Notes: a model not told the origin generated them from the sequence alone. 64,000 nucleotides of DNA from Streptomyces sp. NBC_01241 (GCF_041435435.1 NZ_CP108494.1:7164501-7228500), one strand, 5' to 3'. Shown: positions 8,860 through 18,113, counted from the first letter of the stretch. Made by a program: numbers and translations.

Positions 8860-10200
8860 ATGGCCGAGGCCGAGGACCGTGAGGACGTCGAGGAGATCGA
8901 GCAGGCCGCCGAGCTGGTGGAACGCGTCGCCGCGATCGATATCGCCAAGGCGTCCGGGATGGTCTGCGTGCGGGTGCCACACGAGGACAAGCCGGGCAAG
9001 CGCGTCCAGCGGGTCTTCAACACCGTCGCGACATCCGGCGCGATCCTGGAGCTGGCCGACCACCTGATCTGCCAGGGCGTCACCCGGGTGGTGATGGAAG
9101 CGACCTCGACATACTGGAAGCCGTACTTCTTCCTCCTCGAATCCCGAGGACTGGAGTGCTGGCTGGTCAACGCCCGCGACGTCAAGAACGTCCCCGGCCG
9201 GCCCAAGACCGACCGCCTGGACGCGGTCTGGCTGGCCAAGCTCACCGAACGCGGCATGCTCAGGCCCTCCTTCGTACCCCCGAAACCCATCCGTGAACTC
9301 CGCGATCTCACCCGGGCCCGGGCGGTGATGACGCACGAGCGCACCCGTCACAAACAGCGAACCGAGAAGCTCCTCGAAGACGCCCAGATCAAGCTCTCCA
9401 CCGTGATCGCCGACATCTTCGGCGTCTCCGGCCGGGCGATGCTCGAAGCACTCATCGCCGGGGAACGCAGCCCCAAGGCCCTCGCGGACCTGGCCCACGG
9501 CACCATCAAGGCCAGCCACGCCACCCTGGCCGAATCGCTGACCGGCCGTTTCGAAGAACACCACGCCTTCATGTGCCGGATGCTGCTGGACACCGTCGAC
9601 TACCTCACCGTGCAGATCGACAAGCTCACCGCCCGCATCACCCTGCGCCTGGCCGGACTGTCCACCACCGAGGACGACGAGGGCCCCGGACAGGGCACCC
9701 TCATACCGATCACCGACACCGAACGCCTCGACGAAGTCCCCGGCATCGGACCGGGCACCGCGCAGGTGATCCTCGCCGAGACCGGCCTGGACGTGAGCGT
9801 CTTCCCCACCGCCGGGCACCTGGTCTCCTGGGCGAAACTCTCCCCACGCACCATCCAGTCCGGCGGCAAGAACACCTCCGGGCCCACCGGCAAGGGCAAC
9901 CCCTGGCTCCGCGGGGCCCTCGGCGAGGCCGCGATCTCCGCCGCCCGCACCGACACCTTCCTCGGCGCCCGCTACCGCCGCATCGCCAAACGCCGCGGCC
10001 ACATGAAAGCCCTGGTCGCCGTCGCCCGCTCCATCCTGGTCTCCGTCTGGCACCTCATGAGCGACCCCACCGCCCGCTACCGCGACCTCGGAGCCCACTT
10101 CCACACCCGCAACCTCGACCCCACCCGCAAGACCCGCGACCTCGTCCGCCAGCTCGCCGCCCTCGGCCACGACGTCACCCTCGCCCTGGCAACCGCCTGA
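8860..10200 (+). CDS. IS110-family recombinase (DEDD-type transposase)
   Basis: A 446-residue protein. The N-terminal RuvC-like DEDD domain begins with AAIDIAKASGMVCVR (first Asp), followed by RVVMEATSTYWKP (Glu) and KTDRLDAVWLAKL (Asp pair). A long helical linker leads to the C-terminal Tnp20/transposase_20 domain with EVPGIGPGTAQVILAE and the SGGKNTSGPTGKGNPWLRG segment holding the catalytic serine. Together with the bridge RNA it would excise and insert the element without hydrolysis. The start at 8860 has a GAGGGGA ribosome-binding site 7 bases upstream. All motifs are present, so it is probably active. Confidence 0.92.
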   Translation: MAEAEDREDVEEIEQAAELVERVAAIDIAKASGMVCVRVPHEDKPGKRVQRVFNTVATSGAILELADHLICQGVTRVVMEATSTYWKPYFFLLESRGLECWLVNARDVKNVPGRPKTDRLDAVWLAKLTERGMLRPSFVPPKPIRELRDLTRARAVMTHERTRHKQRTEKLLEDAQIKLSTVIADIFGVSGRAMLEALIAGERSPKALADLAHGTIKASHATLAESLTGRFEEHHAFMCRMLLDTVDYLTVQIDKLTARITLRLAGLSTTEDDEGPGQGTLIPITDTERLDEVPGIGPGTAQVILAETGLDVSVFPTAGHLVSWAKLSPRTIQSGGKNTSGPTGKGNPWLRGALGEAAISAARTDTFLGARYRRIAKRRGHMKALVAVARSILVSVWHLMSDPTARYRDLGAHFHTRNLDPTRKTRDLVRQLAALGHDVTLALATA

Positions 10201-10288
10201 CCGAACCCGCCGAAGCCCCCGCAAGCAGCCCCTCGACGCCACCGACCAGGGGCTACCTCGCCGCACCCGTCTCACCGTGGAGTTTTCC

Positions 10289-10836
10289 GGTCAGGACAGT
10301 GGAGTAGGTCTGGCCGCGGCGGATCGCGAAGTCGTCCACGCCCAGCACGCGCGGCGTGCCGAACGCGGATCGGGCAGTGCCATAACCCTGCGTAATAAGG
10401 TCATTCTTCCCGCGCCGAAGCCCAGCTGGGCAGCCAGCCGGGCGCCGGCCCGCCCGGCCAGCGCGAGCCCCACTCGCTCCAGGGCGTGATTGAGCCGAAT
10501 GGTGAACCGTGCGTACGGGGCGGCCAACCGGGAGAACGGCTCGGCGAACGTCCGACGCGGACAGTCCGCCACTCCGCAGATGAAACGCCGGACCGCCAAC
10601 CGGATCACGAAGCCCTGGTCGACAAGCGGAAGATCCTTCAACTTGCGCTGATAACGGTCGTGCACTCGGTCCGAGAAGCGGCCGCAGTCCGGACACTCCG
10701 CCCCGGCCGCCCGGCCTCTCGCGACCACCTCGACCGTGCCGAACGCGGCAGTCACCGCCTCGACATCCACGTCGTCGATCCCGTCGAACACGAGCGAGTC
10801 CCAGAACGATGCATCGGTCTGCATGACCAGCACCAT
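10289..10836 (-). pseudogene. ISL3-family transposase, N-terminal third with frameshift
   Basis: From an ATG near 10836 the frame gives a zinc ribbon (CPDCGRFSDRVHDRYQRKL ... CGVADCPRRTF) and reaches RRVMALPDP. It then leaves frame because one base is missing near 10366-10371. In the shifted frame the expected sequence resumes (FGTPRVLGVDDFAIRRGQ, first catalytic Asp) up to YSTVLT, where IS110 is inserted. The ISL3 gene was therefore damaged twice, by IS110 and by a 1-base deletion. The order of the two events is not visible. Confidence 0.8.
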
Positions 10837-11015
10837 GACCGTCCGCAGCCGACCACGGCAGAGGCGACCAACCATTTGACGGAGCGTCATTTCCGCTGCC
10901 AGATGACAAGGCGTACGCGGTCTCACACGACCCCGCCCCTCACAATCGAACACCGAGGTGACGCTCCGCGACTGCTCCCGGCGCACAGCACGCAGAAGCC
11001 GGCCGTGAGCTACTT

Positions 11016-11474
11016 ATGACCCGAGGCATCGACTCCGCCATGGCACGCTTCGCCGGAACACACGCCGCCTGGACCGCTGAGGAGGCCGGGATGGAAGACC
11101 TCCTGGTCAGCCTGGCCGACAAGATCTGGAAGAACAAACGGGTCACCGAACTCGAAGACCTTGTCGTCGCCAGGCTCGCGGTGGCGAGCGGAAGGACGGT
11201 CTGGGAGGAGTTCCTCGACCTGGACAGCGTGCTCGCGCGTATCGGTGACCAGGCTGATGAACGTCTCGCCTTCCAGATGTCCTACCCCACAGTCGGGAAC
11301 GGCCGTCGACTGCCTAACCTCCCGGACACGCTCACGACATGGTTCGCCGAAAACGACGCGGTTTTCTGCGCGCGTGGGATCACCGCCGAACTGCGGCACT
11401 CCCCAGAAGACGGCCGACTCAAGAACAGCGCATCGCTGACTGTCGAGGCCCGGAACCGGGGCATCCAGATCTGA
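11016..11474 (+). pseudogene. C-terminal fragment of an HD-domain hydrolase-like protein
   Basis: The open frame (152 codons) reads GTHAAWTAEEAGMEDLLVSL, then ADKIWKNKRVTELEDLVV and TVWEEFLDLDSVL. This resembles the C-terminal half of actinomycete HD-domain phosphohydrolases, including the late LADK-type aspartate. The N-terminal metal-binding HD motif is absent. The end after about residue 87 is not recognisable. It lies between the ISL3 and IS3 elements and is best read as a gene remnant. The assignment rests on overall likeness only. Confidence 0.45.
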
Positions 11475-11523
11475 GTCTTCCCTCGTAGCGTAGAGACCGT
11501 GACTGCAGGGGAAGTTGGGAGTC

Positions 11524-11803
11524 ATGGCGGAGAAGAGGCGGAAGTTCGACGCGGAGTTCCGTGAGGGGGCTGTGCGGATCGTGACCGAGACCGGGAAGCC
11601 GGTCGGGCAGGTCGCGAAGGATTTGGGGATCAACGAGACGACGCTGGCGAGCTGGGTCTCGCGGGCCCGCAGGGTCGGCGGGGCCGGGGCCGGCCAGGCG
11701 GTGGAGAGCGAGGAACTGGTCCGGTTGCGGCGGGAGAACGCCCAGCTGCGGAAGGACAACAAGGAGCTGGTCATGGAGCGTGATGTCCTCAAACGCTGCA
11801 TGG
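11524..11803 (+). CDS. IS3-family OrfA (exon 1, before the group II intron)
   Basis: From ATG 11524 the protein begins MAEKRRKFDAEFREGAVRIV, a helix-turn-helix (QVAKDLGINETTLASWVSRAR) of the IS3/IS911 OrfA type. A leucine-zipper-like region (ELVRLRRENAQLRKDNKELV) and VLKRCM follow. The intron begins after base 11803. Joined to base 13962 the frame continues VIWVK and a TAG stop, the usual OrfA end, giving about 99 residues. Unspliced, the frame runs a few codons into the intron and stops. OrfA binds the IS ends and supplies the N-terminus of the OrfAB transposase. Confidence 0.85.
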
Positions 11804-13961
11804 GTGCGCCACGAAGTTCTGTGTGACCGAGTGGTGGTGCAAGACCACCACCGCCGGGCCGTCGCAGCGGTTCGGTAGAAGCTGGGGGCAGTCCGACCCG
11901 GGGGATGCCGGGAAGGGCGGGAAGCAGCCCCGACAACGACGGGACGCGCCGGTACTGCCAGACGGTGCGGGTCCGGCAAGCGAGGCCAGAAGGTGTACGT
12001 GAGGAACCTGCGGTTAAAGCTCCGTAAGCGTTGTACCGGCTCCAACCTGGTGGATCTGGGCCGGGATGCAGTACGCGGCTGCCCTACATGCGGGCCGCCG
12101 ACTCCGGAGCCCGAGATGTCTTCGGGTCCGGGGGCCGTGCCGAAGGACTGCGGCGTAGGCACGGCGAGGCTGTCGGGGCAAAGCAGGGCACCCATCCTGG
12201 CCGATCGGCACACAGGGAACGTGGGAACCATCCTAGACCGCCCAGGCACCGTCCTTCCAGGCCGGGAGTGGGGGCAGGCCCGTCGCCGGCTGATGGTCTC
12301 GTGGTGGGGCGGAGGCCCCGTAGTAGTCCGAGCGCGCGAAAGGCGCGTACATGGCGAAGGGGGCCAGCAAGTCGGCAGTGCGGAAGCTGGAATGTCAGGA
12401 GGTCGTTGGTGAATACCGACGAGCTGGAGGACGTCGCGTATGTGGCCGAACGCCGGGTACTGAAGATCCAGGCCAAGCTGCACCGTTGGGCGGCGGAGGA
12501 TCCTCTTCGCCGGTTTGATGACCTGTTCAACCTCGTCTGTGACCCGGCCTTCCTGCTTGCAGGGTGGATGCGGGTGCGGAGCAACAAGGGTGCGCGCACG
12601 GCTGGAGTGGACGGCGTGACCGCCCACTACGTTGAGGACGTGCGTGGGCTGGAGGGCTTCCTTACGGAGCTGCGGGCGGAGTTGAAGACCCGCACCTTCC
12701 GGCCCTTGCCGGTGCGGCAGCGTGGGATTCCCAAGGCTGGCGGCAAGGTCCGCTATCTGGGGATCAACACGATCCGTGACCGGGTGGTCCAGGCTTCCTT
12801 GAAACTGGTTCTGGAGCCGATCTTCGAGGCGGATTTCCTCCCGTGTTCCTACGGGTTCCGCCCCAAGCGCCGGGCTCATGACGCGATCGCCGAGAGTCAC
12901 TACTTGGCCTCCCGCTCCTATGAGTGGGTGGTTGAGGGCGACATCGAGGCGTGTTTCGACAACATCGGGCATGCACCCGTCCTGCAACGGATGCGGGCCC
13001 GGGTCGGGGACAAGCGCGTGATGGATCTGGTGAAGGCGTTCCTCAAGGCCGGGATCCTCACCGAGGAGTCCGGCCTGAAGGAGTCCAGGGCCGGTGCACC
13101 GCAAGGCGGGATCTTGTCGCCCGTGATCTCCAACATCGCCCTGTCCGTGTTGGACGAGGCGATCGCGGCGGGACCGGGAGGACCAGGAGCCACCCGCAGC
13201 CGCAGGGCCCACCGGCGGGCAACGGGCAAGCCCAACTACCGGATCTGCCGGTACGCGGACGACTTTCTCGTGCTCGTCGCCGGGACCCGCGAGGATGCGA
13301 TAGCCATCCGTGACTGGGTAGCTGAGGTCCTCTTCCCGATGGGCCTGCGCCTGTCACCGGAGAAGACGAAGATCACGCACATCGACGAGGGCCTGGACTT
13401 CCTCGGCTGGCGCCTCCAGCGCCACCGGAAGAAGGGCACCAACCGGCACTACGTCTACACCTACCCGTCCAAGAAGGCGCTCGCGTCGGTCAAGGACAAG
13501 GTGCGCAACGTATGCCGACAGGACACCAATCTGCCGCTGGAAGTCCTGCTGCACCGCCTCAACCGGGTGCTGCGGGGCTGGACGGCCTACTTCCGCTTCG
13601 GTGTCTCGCACGCCACCTTCCGATACCTGCGCCATTTCGTCTGGCAGCGGGTCATCAAATGGCTGCGAAGAAAGTTCCGCCGGAGCACCTGGAAGGACCT
13701 GCGCCGCCGCTACTGCGGTGGCCGCTGGTGGCCCGTCACGGACGAGGTGCGGCTGTTCGACCCCGCCAGGGTGAAGACCATCCGCTACCTCTACCGAGGG
13801 ATGAAGATCCCCGCCCCGTGGCCCAGCACCGGCTGAAAAACACCGCCCAACCGGGGCTTGTGGAGCGCCCGTTGCTCGGGAACGGGCACGGCGGGTGCGG
13901 AGGGCGGCCCGGGGAAACGGGCTGGTCGCAAGGCCAGCACCGCGCCTCGGGCCGACCCTAC
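11804..13961 (+). mobile_element. Group II intron with its own reverse transcriptase
   Basis: The 5' end GTGCGCC (11804) fits the GUGYG consensus and the 3' end CCCTAC (13961) fits AY. Excising these 2,158 bases restores the IS3 OrfA tail exactly. The first 605 bases are structured GC-rich RNA (domains I-III). The reverse transcriptase is read from 12409. Downstream of it, 13861-13961 contains hairpins consistent with domain V (CCCGTT pairing with AACGGG) and domain VI, with unpaired A near GCCGACCCTAC. A complete ribozyme plus protein suggests a mobile intron. Confidence 0.85.
12409..13836 (+). CDS. ltrA: Group II intron reverse transcriptase/maturase
   Basis: A 475-residue intron-encoded protein. 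RT motifs are in order: AGVDGVTAHYV, RPLPVRQRGIPK, YGFRPKRRAHDA, DIEACFDNI, GAPQGGILSPVISNI, the catalytic RYADDFLVLV (YADD, about residue 284) and FLGWRLQRH. The maturase X-domain follows (RGWTAYFRFGVSH). No HNH endonuclease cysteine/histidine cluster is seen at the C-terminus, so target priming probably uses another nick. I chose the GTG at 12409 because AGGAGG (12397-12402) sits 6 bases upstream. It splices its host RNA and reverse-transcribes the intron. Confidence 0.92.
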   Translation: MNTDELEDVAYVAERRVLKIQAKLHRWAAEDPLRRFDDLFNLVCDPAFLLAGWMRVRSNKGARTAGVDGVTAHYVEDVRGLEGFLTELRAELKTRTFRPLPVRQRGIPKAGGKVRYLGINTIRDRVVQASLKLVLEPIFEADFLPCSYGFRPKRRAHDAIAESHYLASRSYEWVVEGDIEACFDNIGHAPVLQRMRARVGDKRVMDLVKAFLKAGILTEESGLKESRAGAPQGGILSPVISNIALSVLDEAIAAGPGGPGATRSRRAHRRATGKPNYRICRYADDFLVLVAGTREDAIAIRDWVAEVLFPMGLRLSPEKTKITHIDEGLDFLGWRLQRHRKKGTNRHYVYTYPSKKALASVKDKVRNVCRQDTNLPLEVLLHRLNRVLRGWTAYFRFGVSHATFRYLRHFVWQRVIKWLRRKFRRSTWKDLRRRYCGGRWWPVTDEVRLFDPARVKTIRYLYRGMKIPAPWPSTG

Positions 13962-14907
13962 TCATCTGGGTGAAGTAGCTGCGGCGGACCCGACGGCTGT
14001 CGTCGGGGTGATCAGCGACCAGAAGACCGAGTGCAACATTCCGTATCGCGTCTCGTGCCGTGCTCTGGGGGTGTCGGAGGCGTGGTTCTACAAGTGGCAA
14101 TGGCGCCCTGACCGGCCGACGAAACGCGAGGTGAGACGGGCCGAGCTGGCGGAGAGGATCCGGTATTTCTTCGACCGGTCGGGCAGGACGTACGGCTCGC
14201 CGAGGATCACGCTGGATCTGTGGGAGGAGGGCTGGCAGGTGTCGCGGAACACCGTCGCCGACATCATGGCCGAGCTCGGCCTCCAGGGCCGCAGGCCGCC
14301 GCGTCGACGCAAGTCGCTGACGCGGCAGGGCAAACGGAAAGCCTCTCCTGACCTGGTGCGACGCGGGTTCGACGCCATCGCTCCGGACGTGCTGTGGTGG
14401 GGCGACATGACCGAGATCGACACCGGCGAGGGCAAGCTCTACCTTGCCTCCGTCCACGACGCGTTCTCCCGCCGGGCACTCGGTTACGCCATGGGTTCCC
14501 GGCACGACACCTCCCTGGTCAGCGCCGCACTGCAGATGGCGATCGCCACCCGGGGTGGCGAGGTGGACGGCGTGATCTTTCATTCGGACCGCGGCTCGGA
14601 ATACACCAGTGCGGCGTTCCAGCAGCTCTGCGGCCGGCGGGGTGTCGTGCAGTCGATGGGGCGCGTGGGGTCGGCGCTGGACAACGCCGCCGCGGAGTCG
14701 TTCCACTCTGTGCTGAAGGTCGAGTACGTCCACCGGCACCGCTTCGACACCCGGGCCGAGGCCAGGATCAAGACCGCGACCTGGATCACCGACTTCTACA
14801 ACACGAGGAGGCGCCACAGCGCCGCCGGCGGGCAGCCGCCCGTCACGTTCGAGAACACCATCCAAGAAGCACGCAACCACACCCACCATCAGGGCCAAGT
14901 TGCATAA
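13962..14907 (+). CDS. IS3-family OrfB (DDE transposase, exon 2)
   Basis: Exon 2 resumes the IS3 element. The OrfB frame is -1 relative to OrfA. It contains a helix-turn-helix region (RVSCRALGVSEAWFYKW), an HTH_21 segment (YGSPRITLDLWEEG) and the rve integrase core. The DDE triad is visible: Asp in WWGDMTEID, Asp in FHSDRGSEY and Glu in AAAESFHSVLK. About 310 residues to TAA at 14907. In the spliced RNA, OrfA and OrfB overlap around CCTCAAACGCTG so a -1 slip makes OrfAB. In unspliced RNA the intron separates them. Confidence 0.88.
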
Positions 14908-14920
14908 CAAGGTCTCTACG

Positions 14921-14999
14921 AAATCAGGGGATTGACACCGTCGGCACGCTCCGCTTCGACAAGGTGTTCTGCATGCTGGGCCTCCGGCCAGAGCAGTAA
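14921..14999 (+). pseudogene. Unidentified gene tail
   Basis: Immediately after the IS3 end a plus-strand frame reads IDTVGTLRFDKVFCMLGL then RPEQ and TAA. It is the 3' end of a gene whose body was lost or is represented by the fragment before the IS. I do not recognise the family. Confidence 0.35.
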
Positions 15000-15014
15000 C
15001 CCACGCGCGAGCAA

Positions 15015-15058
15015 GGAGCCCGTCCTCTGCGTGCCGTAGGGGCAGCGGGGTGGGCTCT
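15015..15058. terminator. GC-rich hairpin between convergent genes
   Basis: GGAGCCC (15015-15021) pairs with GGGCTCT (15052-15058). It lies just past the plus-strand gene tail and directly before the map stop on the other strand, so it may serve both. There is no T-tract on the map side. Confidence 0.45.
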
Positions 15059-15059
15059 C

Positions 15060-15842
15060 TTACGGCCGTGCCTGCGAGGGCAGGGTGAGGATTTCGACTC
15101 CGTCGTCGGTGATGGCGATGGTGCGCTCGCTGTGTGCGGTCCGGCAGCCCGTTGCGCTGCGCAGCGTCCAGCCGTCGGCGTCGGTGACGAGCGTGGCGGT
15201 GTCGGCCATGACCCAGGGCTCCAGGGCGAGCAGCAGGCCGGGGCGCAGCTTGTATCCGCGGCCGGGCCGTCCGGTGTTCGCGACGTGCGGGTCCTGGTGC
15301 ATGGTCGAGCCGATGCCATGGCCTCCGAACTCGGTGTTGATCGGGTAGCCCGCCTCACTGAGGACCGTGCCGATGGCGTGGGAGAGGTCGCCGATGCGTG
15401 CCCCCGGCTTTGCGGCGGCGATGCCGGCGGCGAGCGCCCGTTCGGTCGTCTCGATCATCGCGACGCTCTCCGTGGGCCTGGCCTTGCCCACCAGGAAGCT
15501 GATCGCGGCGTCCGCGGCCACCCTGCCCCTGGCGACGGCCAGGTCGAGGGTCAGCAGGTCCCCGTCGGCCAGCGTGTAGTTGTGGGGCCGCCCGTGGAGC
15601 ACGCCGTCGTTGACGGCCGTGCAGATGTAGTGACCGAACGGGCCGCGCCCGAAGGAAGGCGCGTAGTCGACGTAGCAGGACTGCGCTCCTGCCTCGGTGA
15701 TCATCTCCTTGGCCCACTGGTCGATGTCCAGCAGGTTCGTCCCGACCGTGCTGCGCTGCTTCAGCGTGTGCAGGATGTCTCCGACCAGGGTGCCGGTGCC
15801 CCTCGCCCGCTCAAGCTGCGCGGAGTTCAGGATCTCAATCAT
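15060..15842 (-). CDS. map: Methionine aminopeptidase, type I
   Basis: A 260-residue cytoplasmic metallopeptidase that removes the initiator methionine. The pita-bread fold residues are present in order: SCYVDYAPSFGRG, Asp in LLTLDLAV, Asp in VAADAAISF, His in FGGHGIGSTMHQDP, Glu in LLALEPWVM and Glu in AHSERTIAI, the five expected metal ligands plus the His of MHQDP. Streptomyces often carry extra map copies outside the ribosomal operon, and this isolated one is such a paralogue. It is divergent from an XRE regulator 64 bases away, which probably controls it. Confidence 0.93.
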   Translation of the reverse strand: MIEILNSAQLERARGTGTLVGDILHTLKQRSTVGTNLLDIDQWAKEMITEAGAQSCYVDYAPSFGRGPFGHYICTAVNDGVLHGRPHNYTLADGDLLTLDLAVARGRVAADAAISFLVGKARPTESVAMIETTERALAAGIAAAKPGARIGDLSHAIGTVLSEAGYPINTEFGGHGIGSTMHQDPHVANTGRPGRGYKLRPGLLLALEPWVMADTATLVTDADGWTLRSATGCRTAHSERTIAITDDGVEILTLPSQARP

Positions 15843-15906
15843 GGGGGCCTCTCACGTACGTCCAATAACTATCCCGGTCTAACTGTACCGGTATTAGAAT
15901 GGGGGC
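15843..15906. promoter_or_regulatory. Divergent promoter region, map and XRE regulator
   Basis: The 64 bases separate two divergent starts. A palindrome TACCGGTA (15886-15893) and an additional CCGGT 13 bases to its left are candidate operator sites. TATTAGAAT (15892-15900) would be a -10 element only about 7 bases before the regulator ATG, so that transcript may be leaderless. This is pattern-based. Confidence 0.4.
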
Positions 15907-16212
15907 ATGGTCAGGTTGCCGCTCACCCTCGCCGAGGTAGAACGCGGACAGCGCCTCGGCGCCGTGCTCCGCCGAGCCCGGGGCTGCCGCTCGATGCTCG
16001 ACGTGGCACTCGCTTCGCACATTTCGCCGGAGACTCTTCGGAAGATCGAATCCGGCCGTGTGGCCACCCCCGCCTTCCCGACCATCGCAGCGATCGCCGA
16101 CACCCTGGGCCTGTCTCTCGACGCGGTCTGGGCCGAGATCAGCCAGCCGGAGCGCACCATCGAGGATCAGTCGGTGCTGTCTGTCGCACGGCATGCATCG
16201 CTGGTTTCGTAG
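15907..16212 (+). CDS. XRE-family transcriptional regulator
   Basis: A 101-residue helix-turn-helix protein. The DNA-binding domain spans about residues 14-74: GQRLGAVLRRARG, MLDVALASHISPETLRKIES and ATPAFPTIAAIADTLGLSLD. No ribosome-binding site is seen and a -10-like TATTAGAAT lies just upstream, so translation may be leaderless. It is divergent from map. The pair of XRE gene and divergent map suggests autoregulation plus control of the aminopeptidase, which is an inference from position. Confidence 0.85.
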   Translation: MVRLPLTLAEVERGQRLGAVLRRARGCRSMLDVALASHISPETLRKIESGRVATPAFPTIAAIADTLGLSLDAVWAEISQPERTIEDQSVLSVARHASLVS

Positions 16213-16429
16213 GGCCGCGCTCAGAGGGGCAGCGGGCGCGGCGGGCGCACCAAGTGGTGCAGTAAGTGCGGGGTCGTCGGGTGAAGGCGGGTACGGGCTG
16301 GGTGCACACGGCGGGCTCGAAGACCTGCGCCGCGACGTTCAGGAGGTGCTGTCGCTGCTGCGCACCACAGCGCCGGTAGCGGTCGGCGGCGCGGCGGGGG
16401 CGCCGGACCGTGTGGTGGCTGGTGTCGGC

Positions 16430-17107
16430 GACGGCGACGGCATCGCACCGGGATGGCTTGTAGCGCACGCCGCGCAGGGCCAGTGGAATCAGGCCCACGA
16501 TGATCAGCGCGTTGAAGATGATCGCCGAGGTGGGCTGTGCAGGGCCATGATGTTGAGGTGCTGCAGGCCCGGTAGACCGAGGCGAACATGGCCGGGATGA
16601 TCGCGAAGTATTTCGCGACATCGTTGGCGATGGAGAAGGTGGTCAGCGCGCCGCGGGTGATGAGCAGCTGCTTGCCGATCTCGACGATCTCGATCAGTTT
16701 GGTGGGGTTGGAGTCCAGGTCGACCATGTTCCCGGCCTCCTTGGCGGCCGAGGTTCCGGTGTTCATGGCCACGCCCACATCGGCCTGGGCCAGGGCGGGC
16801 GCGTCGCCGGTCATCGCGATCAGCTTGCCACCGACCTGCTCCCGCCTGATGAGGGCCATCTCATCCTCGGGCGTGGCCTCGGCGAGGAAGTCGTCGACCC
16901 CGCCTCCTGCGCGATGGCCCGGGCCATCAGGGGGTTGTCACCCGTGACCATGACGGTTTTGATGCCCATGAGGCGCAAGTCCTCGAACCGCTCTCTGATC
17001 CCGTGCTTGACCACGTCCTTCAGCTGGGCGACCTCCAGGACCCGGGCGGGCTCACCGGAGTGGTGGACCGCCACCACAAGCGGGGTACCGCCTGTGGAGG
17101 AGATCTC
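16430..17107 (-). pseudogene. kdpB: KdpB-like potassium ATPase fragment, decayed
   Basis: Pieces of the KdpB C-terminal half are found in three frames. TGGTPLVVAVHHSGEP, VAQLKDVVKHGIRERF and GIKTVMVTGDNPLMARAI come first, followed by AMTGDAPALAQADVGVAMNT, AAKEAGNMVDLDSNPTKLIE and FSIANDVAKYFAIIPAMF. SAIIFNALIIVGLIPLALRG lies in another frame. The hinge motif TGDGTNDAP has lost four residues (GTND), removing an essential aspartate. The phosphorylation domain, start and kdpA/kdpC are absent. It is a relic with at least two frameshifts. Confidence 0.85.
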
Positions 17108-18113
17108 CTGCCTCCGGCCAGCTCACCGAGCACAGTGCGGAGTAGGCCGCAGCCGCCACTGTGTTGTTCCTCCGCCCATGCGCTGAGCAGGCATAAGAGG
17201 CTTCGGAGAGAACGCCGTCCGCACTCAGTACCGAGGCCAGACACGGCCGACACTCCGACGCCGTCTCCCGCCTTGAGCTTCGAGAGCAACCGGGGAGACG
17301 GACCGTTTCGCAGGACGGTACGGTCAGCACCAGTCAGGGAGACAGCATTCAGGTCGACCACGCGCTGCTATGGTCGCCGCTGTCCTGTACGACGCGGTGG
17401 TGCTGTTCGACGGAGGCGTTTCACCGACGATCCGGTCCGGAGGTTCGTCCGCGACGCGTGCGGCACCGCAAGCCCATCGTTGGTTGCCGGTGGAGGCATC
17501 GGCCGCCCTGGGCGATCTCCTGCACGCTGGGGTCACCGACCCGGATGCGGCGGGAGGCGAACCCGCCGCTCGGTACGGAGTGGTGACCGCGGCCAACGGC
17601 GACGACGCTTCCAGATGCGTTCGCCGTAGCGATTGCCGACGGCAGCTTGAGCGGACACAGTCAGCGCACCGGGCGAAATTCGGGGCACGGTGGAAGCATG
17701 GTGGGGGGAGGACGCGTTCGACGCCCGTGACGAAGACCGACGCATGCAGTCGTTGATGCGCAGCTCCTTCAAAGCGCGGCGCCCTGCTCTCGCTGCCGCA
17801 CTGGGGCATCCCCGCCACCGTGCAGGACGAAGGGGCGAGCAGCCAGGAGCATCACCGGTGTTCTTGCCACAGTGCATCCCTCGGCCGCGCTGCGGGCGAG
17901 GGGCGCACCGTCGTGGCCAAGTGAGGGCCTCGTGTCCGATTTTCAGATGGCTGCCCAGTTCCTTTGCTGACGGTCTCTATCCCCGCGTGCGATGCCGACT
18001 ACGGCGCCAGGACCCTGCCCCGTTGCCACGGACCGTTTTCGAGCGACCTCGCTCAACTTACGGTTGGTCCGCTGGGGTGGTGCGAAGCAGCGACGCGAGA
18101 AAGGACGAGAACA
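17108..18113. other. About 1 kb with no recognisable gene
   Basis: Open frames on both strands (for example plus 17370-17756 and plus 17690-18113) have no family-like sequence and overlap one another. One plus-strand stretch from about 17690 (EAWWGEDAFDARDEDRRMQS) has gene-like composition but no clear partner. The region may be eroded DNA next to the kdpB relic. Confidence 0.4.

Larger units (their letters stand above)
8625..10294 (+). mobile_element. IS110-family insertion sequence inserted in an ISL3 transposase gene
   Basis: Boundaries follow from the broken ISL3 frame. The hexamer GGTCAG occurs at both edges (8619-8624 and 10289-10294) and only once in the reconstructed target, so the element is 1,670 bases. 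It lacks terminal inverted repeats, as IS110 elements do. A 235-base leader precedes one recombinase gene and about 90 non-coding bases follow it. Long left and short right non-coding ends are typical of the IS110 subgroup that carries a bridge RNA in the left end. Confidence 0.88.
11489..14920 (+). mobile_element. IS3-family insertion sequence interrupted by a group II intron
   Basis: Short inverted ends CGTAGAGACC (11489-11498) and GGTCTCTACG (14911-14920) enclose orfA and orfB. Subtracting the 2,158-base intron leaves about 1,274 bases, a normal IS3 size. No target duplication is obvious with these edges, so the true ends may be a few bases further out. Confidence 0.75.

Noticed and set aside
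8782..10275. Minus-strand 497-codon open frame
   Set aside because: Lies opposite the IS110 recombinase, which has all family motifs. The frame is Gly/Val/Gln-rich noise.
12014..12400. Short open frames in the first 600 bases of the group II intron
   Set aside because: This is structured ribozyme RNA. The frames have no family sequence and the intron protein starts at 12409 with an AGGAGG site.
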